A stretch of 64,000 nucleotides of DNA from Halisarca cf. caerulea. Taxonomy: Eukaryota; Porifera; Demospongiae; Chondrillida; Halisarcidae. Shown here piece by piece: positions 12,942-24,300 of the stretch. The stretch is taken from contig CAUJGJ010000001.1 in the NCBI GenBank assembly GCA_963170055.1, positions 1,637,501 to 1,701,500 on the forward strand, written 5' to 3'. The translations under genes and the position numbers were made by a program. Numbering within the stretch: the first letter of the stretch is position 1; the number at the start of each line of letters is the position of its first letter. The notes beneath the pieces are model-generated. The model saw only the letters and a list, made by a program, of their open reading frames with translations. It had not been told where the DNA came from and searched no databases.

Positions 12942-13254
12942 GAAGTGTGAAAGTCCTACAAACAGTTTTGGCAACTGAAAATGTACTTTTGCTTTAACAC
13001 AGCATCATCATTATAATTTTGTTTAATATTGTCTTTGAACCAAATACTTTTTCAACTCACAAACTTTTCTGTCCTTACACAAAATATTTTTTCAACCCTT
13101 AACCATTTTTGTTGCCTGCAGCAGTATGTGTGTGTTGTCATTTGTCTTCGCACTTTTGCTATATTTTTTGTTATTGATGCTTATTCCTATCCTCAGCTCA
13201 GTTTCACAGTGTGTGCTATTCTCCCCTATTGTACTAGTGGTAAAGACATGGAGT

Positions 13255-13605
13255 ATAGGTATGAGGGCTGAAGACTAGAGTAGGTACGAGGGCTGAATGG
13301 GTTAAGACTAGAATGGGTATGAGGGCTCAAAAGGTTAAGATACAGAGTAGATGTGAGGCTGAATGGGCTAAGACATAGAGTACAGAAGGTATATACAAGG
13401 GCTGAATGGGTTAAGACACAGAGTAGATGTGAGGTTGAATGGGTTAAGACATAGAGTACAGAAGGTACGAGGGCTGAAAGGGTTAAGACATAGCTAGAGT
13501 ACAGAAGGTACGAGGGCTGAATGGGTTAAGACATAGAGTACAGAAGGTACGAGGGCTGAATGGGTTAATACACAGGATATGTGTGAGGGCTGAATGGGAT
13601 ACTAA
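13255..13605. repeat. Minisatellite downstream of R1
   Basis: About 10 imperfect copies of a unit containing GAGGGCTGAATGGGTTAAGAC, unit length about 30-40 bases. It may lie in the 3' untranslated region of R1. Confidence 0.9.
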
Positions 13606-13737
13606 ATATGCCAAATCCTGAGTTTGTGGAGTGACTATACTGACCACCCAAGACTGAAGTGCCAGAGATAGTGCCAAGCAAGATTGGATCGGCTACACCT
13701 GACTATAGCAGTAAAAGTGGGTAAATGGGAACAGGGG

Positions 13738-13890
13738 CCATTGCTGGAAGAGACCGTCACCCCTAAGAACACTCAACTACAGCAGACACACACACCTAAC
13801 CCCACACCAGTGGAGGGGAGTCAACACTACACAACTCTTAACACCAACACAATGGAGGACCATCACTACCAGAGAATACATACTAACTAG
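13738..13890 (+). pseudogene. Orphan fragment of a receptor terminal exon
   Basis: Matches the last 50 codons of the R2-R8 tail (LEETVTP, THTPNPTPVEGS, HYTTLNTNTMEDHHYQRI, then a stop). The sequence before it is unrelated: there is no membrane segment and no other exon nearby. It is the relic of a receptor copy lost between R1 and R2. The frame is intact over the fragment. Confidence 0.85.
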
Positions 13891-14508
13891 ACTATAGACA
13901 GTAGGAACAACTAGTGGGTAGAAACATAGAAAATCCACCATGTTCCCATGTCCAATAATAAAAATGATATCAAAAATGTTATCATGCAACCCTGGCAGTG
14001 ACAGCTGGAGGTTGATGAGGAACCAGCGCAGGAAGTGCTAAGAGACAAGGAGAGGAGCAATTTCTATGCAATTTGAGTGACAACATAACTTAATGTTGGA
14101 AGTTATGGGAATAGAAGGATTAGGATCAAGTATCCATTAGAGCCAGATGTGGAGGGTGGGGGAGGGCCAAGGGAAAGGGCATGTGAAAATTCGGGGAAAA
14201 TAAAAAAACAACTTTACCATGGTACAAGAATTATAAGTAAGGGTGAACAGAGAAAAAGAGCTGCTGGTGGGGTAGTTCCTCCCTATACCCGGGTCCTGAC
14301 AATGGGAACAAATGGGGGGAGGGGGGACGGGGGAGGGGGAGATGTGTGATTAACATGGCTGGTTGGGCACATGCCAGTGTTTCCAGTGCATGGGTGTGAA
14401 CGGTGTGTGGTTGTCTGATAACGGCTGGTGTACTGGGGGCTGGGTGATTATACCCACAGGGGAGTGCATGGGCCTATATAGTTGTGTAACCAAGTTTACA
14501 GTTAGCAT

Positions 14509-14552
14509 GCTTAGAGAGGTGTTATCTAAACAACACAAAATAAAAGGACAAA
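14509..14552 (+). promoter_or_regulatory. R2 5' flank, class A core
   Basis: AGAGAGGTGTTATCTAAAC followed by an A-rich stretch and GGACAAAATGG, conserved before R3, R4, R5 and R7. A TATATAG lies at about 14474. The TG tract present at R3, R4, R5 and R7 is absent here. A promoter role is inferred from conservation only. Confidence 0.35.
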
Positions 14553-17500
14553 ATGGCTGATAACAAGAAAGTCTTCTTTCTAACATTACTGACAGGTACT
14601 ACTGAACAACAGGTACGTAGGTCACAAACAAATCATTTCCTCATACTATTCATCTTCCCCCATTACAGCTGTCATCATGTGTACTGGACAAAATGGTGAG
14701 TGGATGTCTGTACTAGCAATGTAGTGTAGGTAGCAATAAACACTCTCAGAATGTCTCCCCACCTCAGTGACTGTGGTCTTGGATGTGTACACTCCCACTT
14801 CTACACTGGATAACAACACTACTCTACAATTGGGGACAACCTGTGTCCTCCTCTGTAGGACTGGAGGACTACCACATGGGACAGACTACAACTACACATG
14901 GACATGTCCTAACGGACCTTGTACCATTGGACAAGGAACAAACACCAACAGAGACACTTATGGGGACAGACTCTTACTCAACATACTCTCATACAGTGAT
15001 GCAGGGACCTACACCTGTCAAGTTAGACTGGTTACAACAGGTCAACTACTGGGAATGGATCAGTTTGTACTGAGAGTAGAAGGTATGTATACATAACATG
15101 GCCGTAGGAGTAGGTCGGGTTGGTCCGGTTTTCACCAGACCAATATTTCAGCCAAACTCAGTATTTTATTTTTAAGCAACAGAAGCTTTTTACCAGACTC
15201 AGAAATACACATAACCCAAGCAGCTATAATGATGTTTTATTACAGCTTAGTTTACCTTTCTATACCAGAATTAGGAGATTTCTAATCAGTCTGCTAATCC
15301 ACGACCATTTATTCGATGATTCCGCCGATCGCGCGAGAAACGTGTTCGCTTCGACGCCATTTTTGCATGTAGTCACGTGCGTCAGTACTTCGTTCACGTG
15401 GCCGCGGAATGCTCTTCTTTCATACGACGGTGCTGGAAAATCATTGTTGAATCGTTGGATAACATGTTACTTTCCTCTCCACATCAACCAGATAAATTTC
15501 CATTCCCAAAGAGGACTTTTGGGTAGACTAAGCCAGTGGAGAAGCCCTTTTTTACCACATTAGTTTAGAAGTGGAAGTTTCTGCAGCATACACAGATTTG
15601 AGCTGTTTTGTTGGAAAAAATATAATGCTTTAGTTTATTGGTTTCAATATGAGTTTAATAGTGTTACTATGCACTTGCATATACACTGAAACATGGCTGG
15701 CCTGAGCGAATTATGTAGTGTGAGGTTGGCTCAAGCCGACTGGACCAATCAAAAAGGTGTTCCTACGGCCATGCATAAAGGGTGCTGCTATGTAATGCAT
15801 GGTCATTTTCTTACGTATATGCGTACATGCATATACCATGTAGTACGCGGGCTAATTATTTTGTAGTTTGCTTAATATTAGTACTTGGCATGTGCATAAC
15901 ACCCACGACAGAACAAACTGTACTCCATATACTCTGTCCTTTCTTGTGTACAGTAAGCCATCCAGTCTCAATAGTTCACGCACTGCATTCTTGTACAGCA
16001 AAAGAAAAATACAAGCCTTAACAGGATCTACTGTAGTTGTAACAAATGCAATGCTTCCATACGTAGTGATAATGCAATGTTCGAATTTATACAGTAGATG
16101 AAAAATATACATAAATTATGCAAAGATTCTTGGTCTAATACATACTGGTTCACACTCACTCCTCACTCTCCTCCTACAGGTGGTATTGTCCTCCACAGTG
16201 GGACCAACCTCATTCCAAACAATGACTTCATCACTAGTCTACAAGACATCACCTCTAGTACAACCATCACCATACAATGTACTTCACACCAACAACCTCA
16301 TTGGAGGGGACCCAATGGACAGACACTATCAACAATACAGAACAACACACTCCATCAGATCCTCAATGGGAACACATCAATACTTACTATTGACACTAAC
16401 AATCTCAACAACTTCACTAATGGAAGGTTCTCCTGTAACACTACACAACACACAGCTAATGTCAACCTGTACATTGGACCAGGAGGTGAGGGGGGATATG
16501 TATACTGTACATACAATAGATGCCAATAATGTCATTTATCGCATGATGACATAATACATAAAAGGTGCCACCTAGGCAGTAACGAATTTACCACCTTGGA
16601 ATAATCTGCAAGGGTCCCAGGGGGCATATAGTATTGGCTTCGATCAATAAACCTCAATCTATGGTCAAAGAAAGGCATGTTAAGGTACTTCGATAGTGAT
16701 CACATAAGTTATTCGAAGCGGATAAATACTTGAACAGCTTGCCCGTGAGATGCCTTTGAGTCATCATCCTGTGAATTTGTCTGAGCATTTATTTGGCAAT
16801 TTGGCTAGTTACTGTGTACATGCCCGTCTCTTGGGAGTATCATGTTTACTGCTCTCGCCCCTGGGTCCCTCGCGGGCTTGAGCAGTAAATGCGATACTCC
16901 CTTGCAGGTGTGTAGTAAATGTTAAAATATGTAGGTACATCCAAGCATACATGAGTGAATCATTACTTTATGCACTTCAATGTATACACACCAATACAGG
17001 GTCATTGCCAACACCAGGAGTAACTACCCTTTCCAATGGCACTCATGCCTTTCTAAGCCCAACACTAGAGGCACTCTCCCAAGCAAACAGGTTCATTGTC
17101 AGTTATCAACGTCAAGATCTCAATGTACCACTCGATGTGGAGTATCAAGAGGTAATGGTCACTGGAGGCAATACTGCCATAGTAAAGGAGATCTCCATAC
17201 CAGGAGTGATGTATGCGATGAAGATATGGTCTGTGAATGGTAGCCAGTACAGTCCAACAACATCGTCATTTATACAGCTCTTACAATTATCACAAGGTGA
17301 GGAGGCATGCACAATTATGTACCCCAGAAACAGATGTAAAACAACCCCCCTAATTTATTGTACATATCTTTTACAATTATCACAAGGTTAGGTATGCTCG
17401 GGTGGGGGCTGGTGGCTCAGTAAGTTAGTATTGGTGGCTCAGTAAGTTAGTATTGGAAGCTAAGCAGTAGCATTTAAGCTGTGAGCAGAGGGCACCATCC

Positions 17501-20500
17501 CACCCTTGCGCCATTTGGAGTTTTTTTTTCCCTGCACCCCCCTGCCACCAACTTGGGAATGGAAGAGAATTAAGATGACCTCTTGCAGCCACCAAACTAA
17601 TTTGAATATGATTTGTTATACGTATGATGGGCGGTAACATCAAAGCAAAAAGTGTGGGCATTATTCGCATGTAGCACACTTTCGGAGGCATCAAAGGACA
17701 AAAGTGTGTGCACAACCTGCAAGCGCCCCTCCATGGGAACTGTCGAGCCAAATTTGGTAGCGAGGTTAATTGGCATCAGAAATTGTCACTTTCGTGCTGT
17801 AGCAGCAATATCAAACCATGGATAGTATATTACTGTAAGAAGGGTATAGATAGGAAATGGGACGCCCACGCAAAAACATCCATGTTGAGAAAAATGGCCA
17901 GTGGCAATAGCGGCGTACTAAACTCTTTTGTCTACGGTTACTAAAGCAGTTTAACAGACGGACAGATTCACATAATCATGAGCAACATTGAACAACTGAT
18001 CCAAGGATTTGGCAACGAGCGTGATCAGCCATTACCGGTGCGAAACATGGCCTATTTCAACTGAAGGTACACTGAATGCCAGGCTATTTAGTGAGGGAAT
18101 CGTGTGGCTGTCCTCAGCTTTGTTCTACTCATGCCTTCATTTTGGTGTAGAGGCCTGCTCGTTGACTGATGAAGGGGGTGCATTATCAGCGATATGATAC
18201 TATAATAAAATGTACAAGATAACCTCATGCCAAGCTTCTACTAATATACAATGATTTTCAAGCCACAGCACTACACGAGACCTATGAATTAAGGGTAAGA
18301 GCAACTTAAAATACCAAAAAGTGCCTAAGAACAAGAAAAAGATTGTGTAAAGTGACCATAAAAAGCCACCCTATACTCAATTGTTGGGGTATTAGGAGTG
18401 CTTTTTGTCACCAAGCCACGTAAATACATGAAATCTACACAGTTAAGTCCTTCAAGAGAACATTAATCCTAGCAAGGCATAGTGTGAGCAAAAGAACTTG
18501 CAAAATTACAATCTTTACGTAATCTTCTACAACGGCTTGCTAGATGGCTAAGTGAATTCAGCTGCTGATACTCTAGAACAATACTTCGAGCCTTTTGTGT
18601 TGATTTTGTATAGTTTTCTACACATAGTACCAGTACTAGCGATCAAAACTGTATAAACTTTGTTGACCAGGAGTACAACATCCTAACATGGATGTTTCCT
18701 GTATCTGTAATATAAATTCTATAGTTAAAAGTGACGTGACAACGTCTTGTTTCCTATCCATACCTTCTTATGTAGTATATTATCCATGATCAAACTGATT
18801 AGCCACACCAGCAACAAACTCAACAGCTGCTACACAGATGCAAGACCACAGGAGGCTGATATTTGAATAGACACTGACCAAGCACTGCTAAAACTGAACT
18901 CACAAGGGGGTTATTTCTGAATGCAAGTTGATTTAAATTTTGGCTTACAAAATCTGTCTTTTTACTTCTAAACTTGAGAAATGTGTACAACAGGTCAGTT
19001 ATAATGCATCAAAGTGTGCTGTATGCATTTCACAGCACTCGCCCTCAGGACTCGATGCTGTGAAAACGCATACAGCACACTTCGATGTGTCATAATCTTA
19101 AATTAATTTGATCGTGTGTGGGATACTGGGGACCACAGGAGTAGCCTCAGGCTAATGCCCCACCCTGTTAATATAAGAAATCATTATGTACTCCAGAAAC
19201 AGATGCGAAACAACCACTCATCCACTCAATGTATTGGTACATTTCCGCCCAGCTTCCTCCCAATCAAGATTCCTCACTGTCACAACAACATTCACTCAAG
19301 GATTACAGCTCAACTGGATACCACCAAAACAAACAAATGGACCAATTCTATATCAACTCAACTATGGAACAAATACCACACAGTTCACTACAGTTGATAT
19401 AGCTGGTGATGACACCTACTACAACCTAACTGGACTACAACAGAACACAACATACTACATCAGAGTGGTGGCTGTTAGCTATATGACACTCAATGGAGTA
19501 GCAAGGACTGGGGGGGAATGGATTACAGGTACTACAGAGAGGGAAGGTTTGAGTAGTTTGTAATAATACTATGTATTTACCTTCCTGTGTCTATACAGTT
19601 ACATCATACATACATACCTCACGCACAGTGAGTAGCGACAGAATGCTGCACACAGTCTCCATCATGTGGATGACAAAAACACACACAATAGCTACATAAC
19701 GTCTTGTCCCTTTCCTTCAGACACAATCACCCCAAACTTGTCCTCTACTACAGTCACTACTGCAATACCTACAACAAGTGCCCAGACACCCACTTCAAGT
19801 AACATTCCAACTGTACCAGATACCAACGGTGAGTCCACATACCAGTACACATTCATTAGCAAAATCACACTCACCTAGCCACATACTGCTTTGAGGCGCA
19901 GTATACCTCTGTATACTGTAGCTCTCTTGCAATATATAGTCCTTGCAAGGGACATACGTACATGTAGATGCAATAATGCCATGTACTTGTTAGCTTTCTG
20001 ATAAGTCTTATCACTAAAATGCACATTATTCATCTAGTTCAATTTGTACAATAAAGATCATAGTAATAACACAATTTACTTAATCATTCAAAATACCCTA
20101 TCACTACTCAGAAATGCCCGCAATTGGAATAGCAGTTGGAGTATCAGCTGGTCTACTCCTTGTCATCATCATAATACTGATAGCTGTGGTAGGGTGTGTG
20201 CTATGGACAAGACAGAAACACTCAAAACCACAAACTCAATTCATCTACAGCAATCCAGACAGAGTGTATGACACTGTTGATGATGACACACACAAGACCT
20301 CCATCACACCACCTACCACCTACGACTACATTGACAAAGACGACATTCACGGACATCCTCAACATCAACCTGCTCAACGTGGACTGCATACAAACATCAC
20401 AGACACATCACTCTACCAGACCATGGCTCCATCACCCAACACTCAACACACCACATCACAACACAACCAATCCCTACAGCACAACCAGGAGGAGGACTAC

Positions 20501-20695
20501 ACCACAGTCTACACACCACTCAGCAACATCACCTCTGAGGACGTACTGCTGGAGGAGACCGTCACCCCTAGCAACACTCAACTACAGCAGACACACACAC
20601 CTAACACCACACCAGTGGAGGGGAGTCAACACTACACAACTCTTAACACCAACACAATGGAGGACCATCACTACCAGAGAATATATGCTAACTAG
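14553..20695 (+). CDS. R2: Ig-Ig-FN3-FN3 transmembrane receptor (class A leader)
   Basis: Exons: 14553-14595, 14669-14695, 14768-15082, 16180-16485, 17000-17296, 19253-19555 (an alternative donor at 19546 keeps frame), 19721-19828, 20112-20695. All are phase 1; 660 codons. Residues 1-23 are the leader (MADNKKVFFLTLLT, then AVIMCTGQN). Ig1 is 24-128 with CVLLC, YTWTC and DAGTYTC. Ig2 is 129-230 with C, W and RFSC. FN3-like 1 is 231-329. FN3-2 is 330-430 with LNW-PP and [12 protein letters not shown]. The Ser/Thr/Pro stalk runs to 466. The membrane span is about 470-497 with an RQKHSK stop-transfer. The tail has YSNP, YDTV, YDYI, YQTM, YTTV, YTPL and YTTL. There are many NxS/T sites, mainly in Ig2. 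It is likely a surface receptor that signals through SH2 proteins (inference). Confidence 0.85.
15098..15773. mobile_element. Terminal-inverted-repeat element in R2 intron 3
   Basis: Left end ATGGCCGTAGGAGTAGG and right end GTTCCTACGGCCATG are inverted. About 676 bases with no transposase. The interior is more GC-rich in its middle (GATCGCGCGAGAAACG). The flanks ACATAAC and CATAAAG do not give a clear target duplication. Confidence 0.7.
16829..16906. repeat. Hairpin repeat in R2 intron 4
   Basis: GGGAGTATCATGTTTACTGC is answered by inverted GCAGTAAATGCGATACTCCC around a short loop (CTCGCCCCTGGG). It is a strong potential cruciform or small fold-back element. Confidence 0.75.
17400..17640 (+). 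mobile_element. SINE-like repeat, copy 1 (R2 intron 5)
   Basis: Contains TGGCTCAGTAAGTTAGTATTGG twice in tandem, similar to a tRNA A box (TRGCNNAGYNGG), then AAGCTAAGCAGTAG and GAGGGCACCATCCCACC. The same body is found inverted at 33690-33976. No clear B box was seen, so the tRNA origin is tentative. Confidence 0.4.
17818..18787. mobile_element. Non-autonomous element with about 47-base inverted ends (R2 intron 5)
   Basis: The left end ATGGATAGTATATTACTGTA continues through AGAAGGGTATAGATAGGAAA. The right end is the imperfect inverse, with TTTCCTATCCATACCTTCTT and TATTATCCAT. About 970 bases with no transposase frame. Confidence 0.7.
19004..19096. repeat. Hairpin repeat in R2 intron 5
   Basis: AAAGTGTGCTGTATGCATTT pairs with the inverted copy ending GCATACAGCACACTTCGATG. 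The centre CTCGCCCTCAGGACTCG is itself partly palindromic. It resembles in style the hairpins at 42258 and 62097. Confidence 0.75.
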
Positions 20696-21166
20696 ACTAT
20701 AGACAGTTGGAACAGCTAGTGGGTGGGGAGAGAGAAGATAGAGAGACTAAAAACCTTAACTGAGACAGACTATGTACATGTGTACACAAGTGTACATTCA
20801 CACTGTTCCCATGTATAAAGCAATTCTAAGATGATACGTACTGCAAATGCTGTGATACATACATAACAATATACCATTGACCATGTACTACATCACATCT
20901 ATCACACATGCATGCAGTATTGTGCAATAAATAAGCCAATAATTACATCACTCTACAATGGCATATAAAATGCTGCATGTTGCACATACGGTACATACAG
21001 TACAGTACATGCACATAAAGACAATTACTTTATATGTATACACTACTACCTCAAAGTATACAGACAAAAAATAGTAAGAGCTAAATAAACCACATGGAAT
21101 GCTCAAATCTCATTTGAACAAATGCAAACTTTGCGTCTAGAATGGTAGAGGCAGAAGGCTGCAGTC

Positions 21167-21168
<2 letters not shown>
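20696..21168 (+). other. Conserved 3' flank of R2 (type 1)
   Basis: The block GGGTGGGGAGAGAGAAGATA...GAGACTAAAAACC...TGTTCCCATGTATAAAG also follows R3, R4 and R6. AATAAA at about 20928 is a possible polyadenylation signal. It likely holds the 3' untranslated region and then the 5' flank of the next gene. Confidence 0.45.

Positions 21169-21238
<70 letters not shown>
21169..21238. repeat. (TG)n tract upstream of R3
   Basis: Pure TG run ending about 80 bases before the R3 start codon. Equivalent tracts precede R4, R5 and R7. Confidence 0.95.
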
Positions 21239-21240
<2 letters not shown>

Positions 21241-21269
21241 GTGTGTGCGTGTAAAAGCAAACATGCATT

Positions 21270-21317
21270 ACTATAATAGAGAGGTGCTATAAAAACAACA
21301 CAAAACAAAAGGACAAA
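21270..21317 (+). promoter_or_regulatory. R3 5' flank, class A core
   Basis: TATAATAGAGAGGTGCTATA, then an A-rich run and GGACAAAATGG, is shared with R4, R5 and R7 at the same spacing. It contains two TATA-like cores. Promoter function is inferred. Confidence 0.4.
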
Positions 21318-24300
21318 ATGGCTGACAACAAGGAAGCATTGCTCCTCATATTACTGACAGGTACTACTGAAAAACTAGGTACACCCCAAACAACTCATTT
21401 CCTAATACTTTTCATCTCCTCCCATTACAGTTGTCATCCTGTGTACAGGACAAAATGGTGAGTGGATGTCTGTACTAGCAATGTAGCAGGTAGTAATCTA
21501 CACTCTCAGGATCTCTCCCCACCTCAGTGACCGTGGTCCTGGATGTGTACACTCCCACTTCTACACTGGATAACAACACTACTCTACAATTGGGGACAAC
21601 CTGCATCCTCCTCTGTAGGACTGGAGGACTACCACATTGGACAGACTACAACTACACATGGACATGTCCTAACGGACCTTGCACCATTGGACTAGGAAGA
21701 AACACCAACAGAGACACCTATGGGGACAGACTCTTACTCAACATACTCTCATACAGTGATGCAGGGACCTACACCTGTCAAGTTAGACTGGCTACAACAG
21801 GTCAACTACTGGGAATGGATCGGTTTGCCCTCAGAGTGGAAGGTAACTTTGTACGCATGTTTGTAGAGACCTTTAATACTATAATGTCATGTTGTTCTGT
21901 GGTACATTGTGGACGGTTTCTGTTTAAAGATTTAGAAATATAATATACACATTACCTGAAGACTGCAATTTGACAGAGTATGAATAGAATATGGTATAAT
22001 CAGCTATGTATGTACTGTATACAGTACGGATCATAAAAAAGGTAACGAAAATAACTTTTAACGTTTAACACTTATCCAGAACTTGCATTATTATTTAGTT
22101 AACTGTTAACTGGTAACCGTTAACTAACAGTTATCTGCCAAATTTCTGTTAAGTATTTTGATAGTGAGTCTGCGAGATATGACAGGAAAAAGTTTTGGGA
22201 AGTTTATCGAAGATTAAAAGAGCGATAAATGCCGGAGGAGATTTTGGTCAAAATCGCACACTTCGAAGGCAGTGATCACAAAATTGGATGCCAATTCACT
22301 GCCAAAAACAAAATCTTCTTTACTGTTGAGCAAAGTTGGATAATTCTTTGCTTGGTGTAGGCAGACAAAACCATTTAGAATTCTGTCCTCGATTAAATGC
22401 TAAAACCATAGACACACGTCATATGCCATCCTACGTAACATGTAGCTTGCCATTCTTATTCTAGTCAACAGTTTCTGGTTAACGGTTAACAGTTAATGGA
22501 TCACGATTAGCTATTTTTGGAATACATTAGCGGATAACTGTTGTCATTTATCGATCACAGTTACCTTTTTTATGATCCACACTGTATGTACGCATCACTA
22601 TGTGGTGAAAATGGGTACATATTTGATGTTATTTGAATTACATTTACTGTACAGGATGTACGTACTGTAGTATATCAAATTCAGTTAGAACATGTCCCTG
22701 TGTTAGGAGGGGTGTATGTGTGAAATACTAGTGGGAGGAGCTATGTATCCACACATGTCAGCATATTGCCCCTCAAAGATTCCAACGGGTAATCTTCCAT
22801 GATGGGGGCACCCGCTCCCCATACCTCCCACCCCCCTCAAGACTCCCCAAATAGAGCCATCAACCCAACAAATACTGGTTCACACTCACTCCTCACTCTC
22901 CTCCTACAGGTGGTATTGTCCTCCACAGTGGGACCAACCTCATTCCAAACAATGACATCATCACTAGTGTACAACACATCACCTCTAGTACAACCATCAC
23001 CATACAATGTACTTCACACCAACAACCTCATTGGAGGGGACCCAATGGACAGACACTATCAACAATACAAAACAACACACTCCATCAGATCCTCAATGGG
23101 AACACATCAATACTTACTATTGACACTAACAATCTCAACAACTTCACTAATGGAAGGTTCTCCTGTAACACTACACAACACACAGCTAATGTCAATCTGT
23201 ACATTGGACCAGGAGGTGAGGGGGGGTAAAGTTCTTAAAACAAACAATAGAAAATAAGACAGTAATAACAATTCAATGTGTTATCTAGTACTCCATGTTT
23301 TCGAGTTTCACTGGAGATATTACAATTTATATACATTATCAATATCATTTAGCCCAAATACTGTGCTGTGTATGCATCATGACAAAGCTTTAATTGTCTG
23401 TGTTGCACTACTTGAGGTAAAAGCTGAGGATCCCAACTGTATAGGAATGGCAAAAAGTCACCAAAGATAATTCAAAATTGCCATAATGATGACTGTATTT
23501 GGTATTGCATTTAAACACACGGATATTGTGTACATAAAGCCTTTCCAGTTTAAACACTCTCAGAAAAGGGTAGTCTTGAAACAGCCTCAAGTACGGCATA
23601 TACATAGCTCGAAATGCAAGGGAAATCAGCCTTTCAAGATTAGCAAGTATCAATAATCACATTATATTGTACATGTGAGTTCACTGACAGTATAAAAATA
23701 TTTAATAAAAGAATGGAAAAAGGTTTAGGAATGAATGTCAATTCCTTAAAAAAGCAATGAAACAAGGTATGGCTGCATGGGTATTGGGATAGACAGGTAC
23801 AGTATATATTGTACCCATAGCCCTGCAGACATGGTTCTTGATAGACATCGAGATATAGTTTAGATGGCTTTGTGTAGCGTGCAAATTCCTACATCCTGTA
23901 TGCCTTTCAACCTGACATAGAACAGTTGTATAACCTCAAGGATGTAAGAAGTTGTACACTGCAACAAATCTACCTAAACTGTTATGTATGTATTTCTACT
24001 ATACTCAGGGATATACATTAACAATAGTCAGGTTGATTGTAAGACACCATTGTTTATTAACTTTCCAAGGGTTATTGTCACTGCCCCAAGTTACTGCCCG
24101 TTCCAATACCACTCACACGTTTCTAAGCCCAACACTAGAGGCACTCACCCAAGCAAACAGGTTCATTGTCAGTTATCAACGTCAAGATCTCAATGTACCA
24201 CTGGATGTGGAGTATCAAGAGCGAGTGGTCACTGGAGACAATACTGAAGTAGTAAAAGAGATCTCCATACCAGGAGTGGAGTACCTGATACTAGTGTGGG

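Noticed and set aside
14783..15073. Second long frame across the Ig1 exon (starts MCTLPLLHW), open in most copies
   Set aside because: It overlaps the frame with Ig motifs (WTC, DAGTYTC) and phase 1 joins. The exons are nearly identical by descent, so the shadow frame is also kept.
16180..16554. Second long frame across the Ig2 exon ([15 protein letters not shown]), open in all complete copies
   Set aside because: The other frame contains the C-W-FSC Ig pattern, the glycosylation sites and the correct phase at both ends. The shadow frame has no domain signature and does not join to FN3 exons.
20196..20702. Alternative frames through the receptor tail exon (TSQTHHSTRPWLHH type)
   Set aside because: Shadows of the tyrosine-tail frame. 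They do not connect to the membrane segment in phase 1.
21281..21317. TATAAAAA 23 bases before the R3 ATG as the TATA box
   Set aside because: It would place the transcription start at the ATG itself. The upstream TATAAT copy is more plausible, but neither can be confirmed from sequence.
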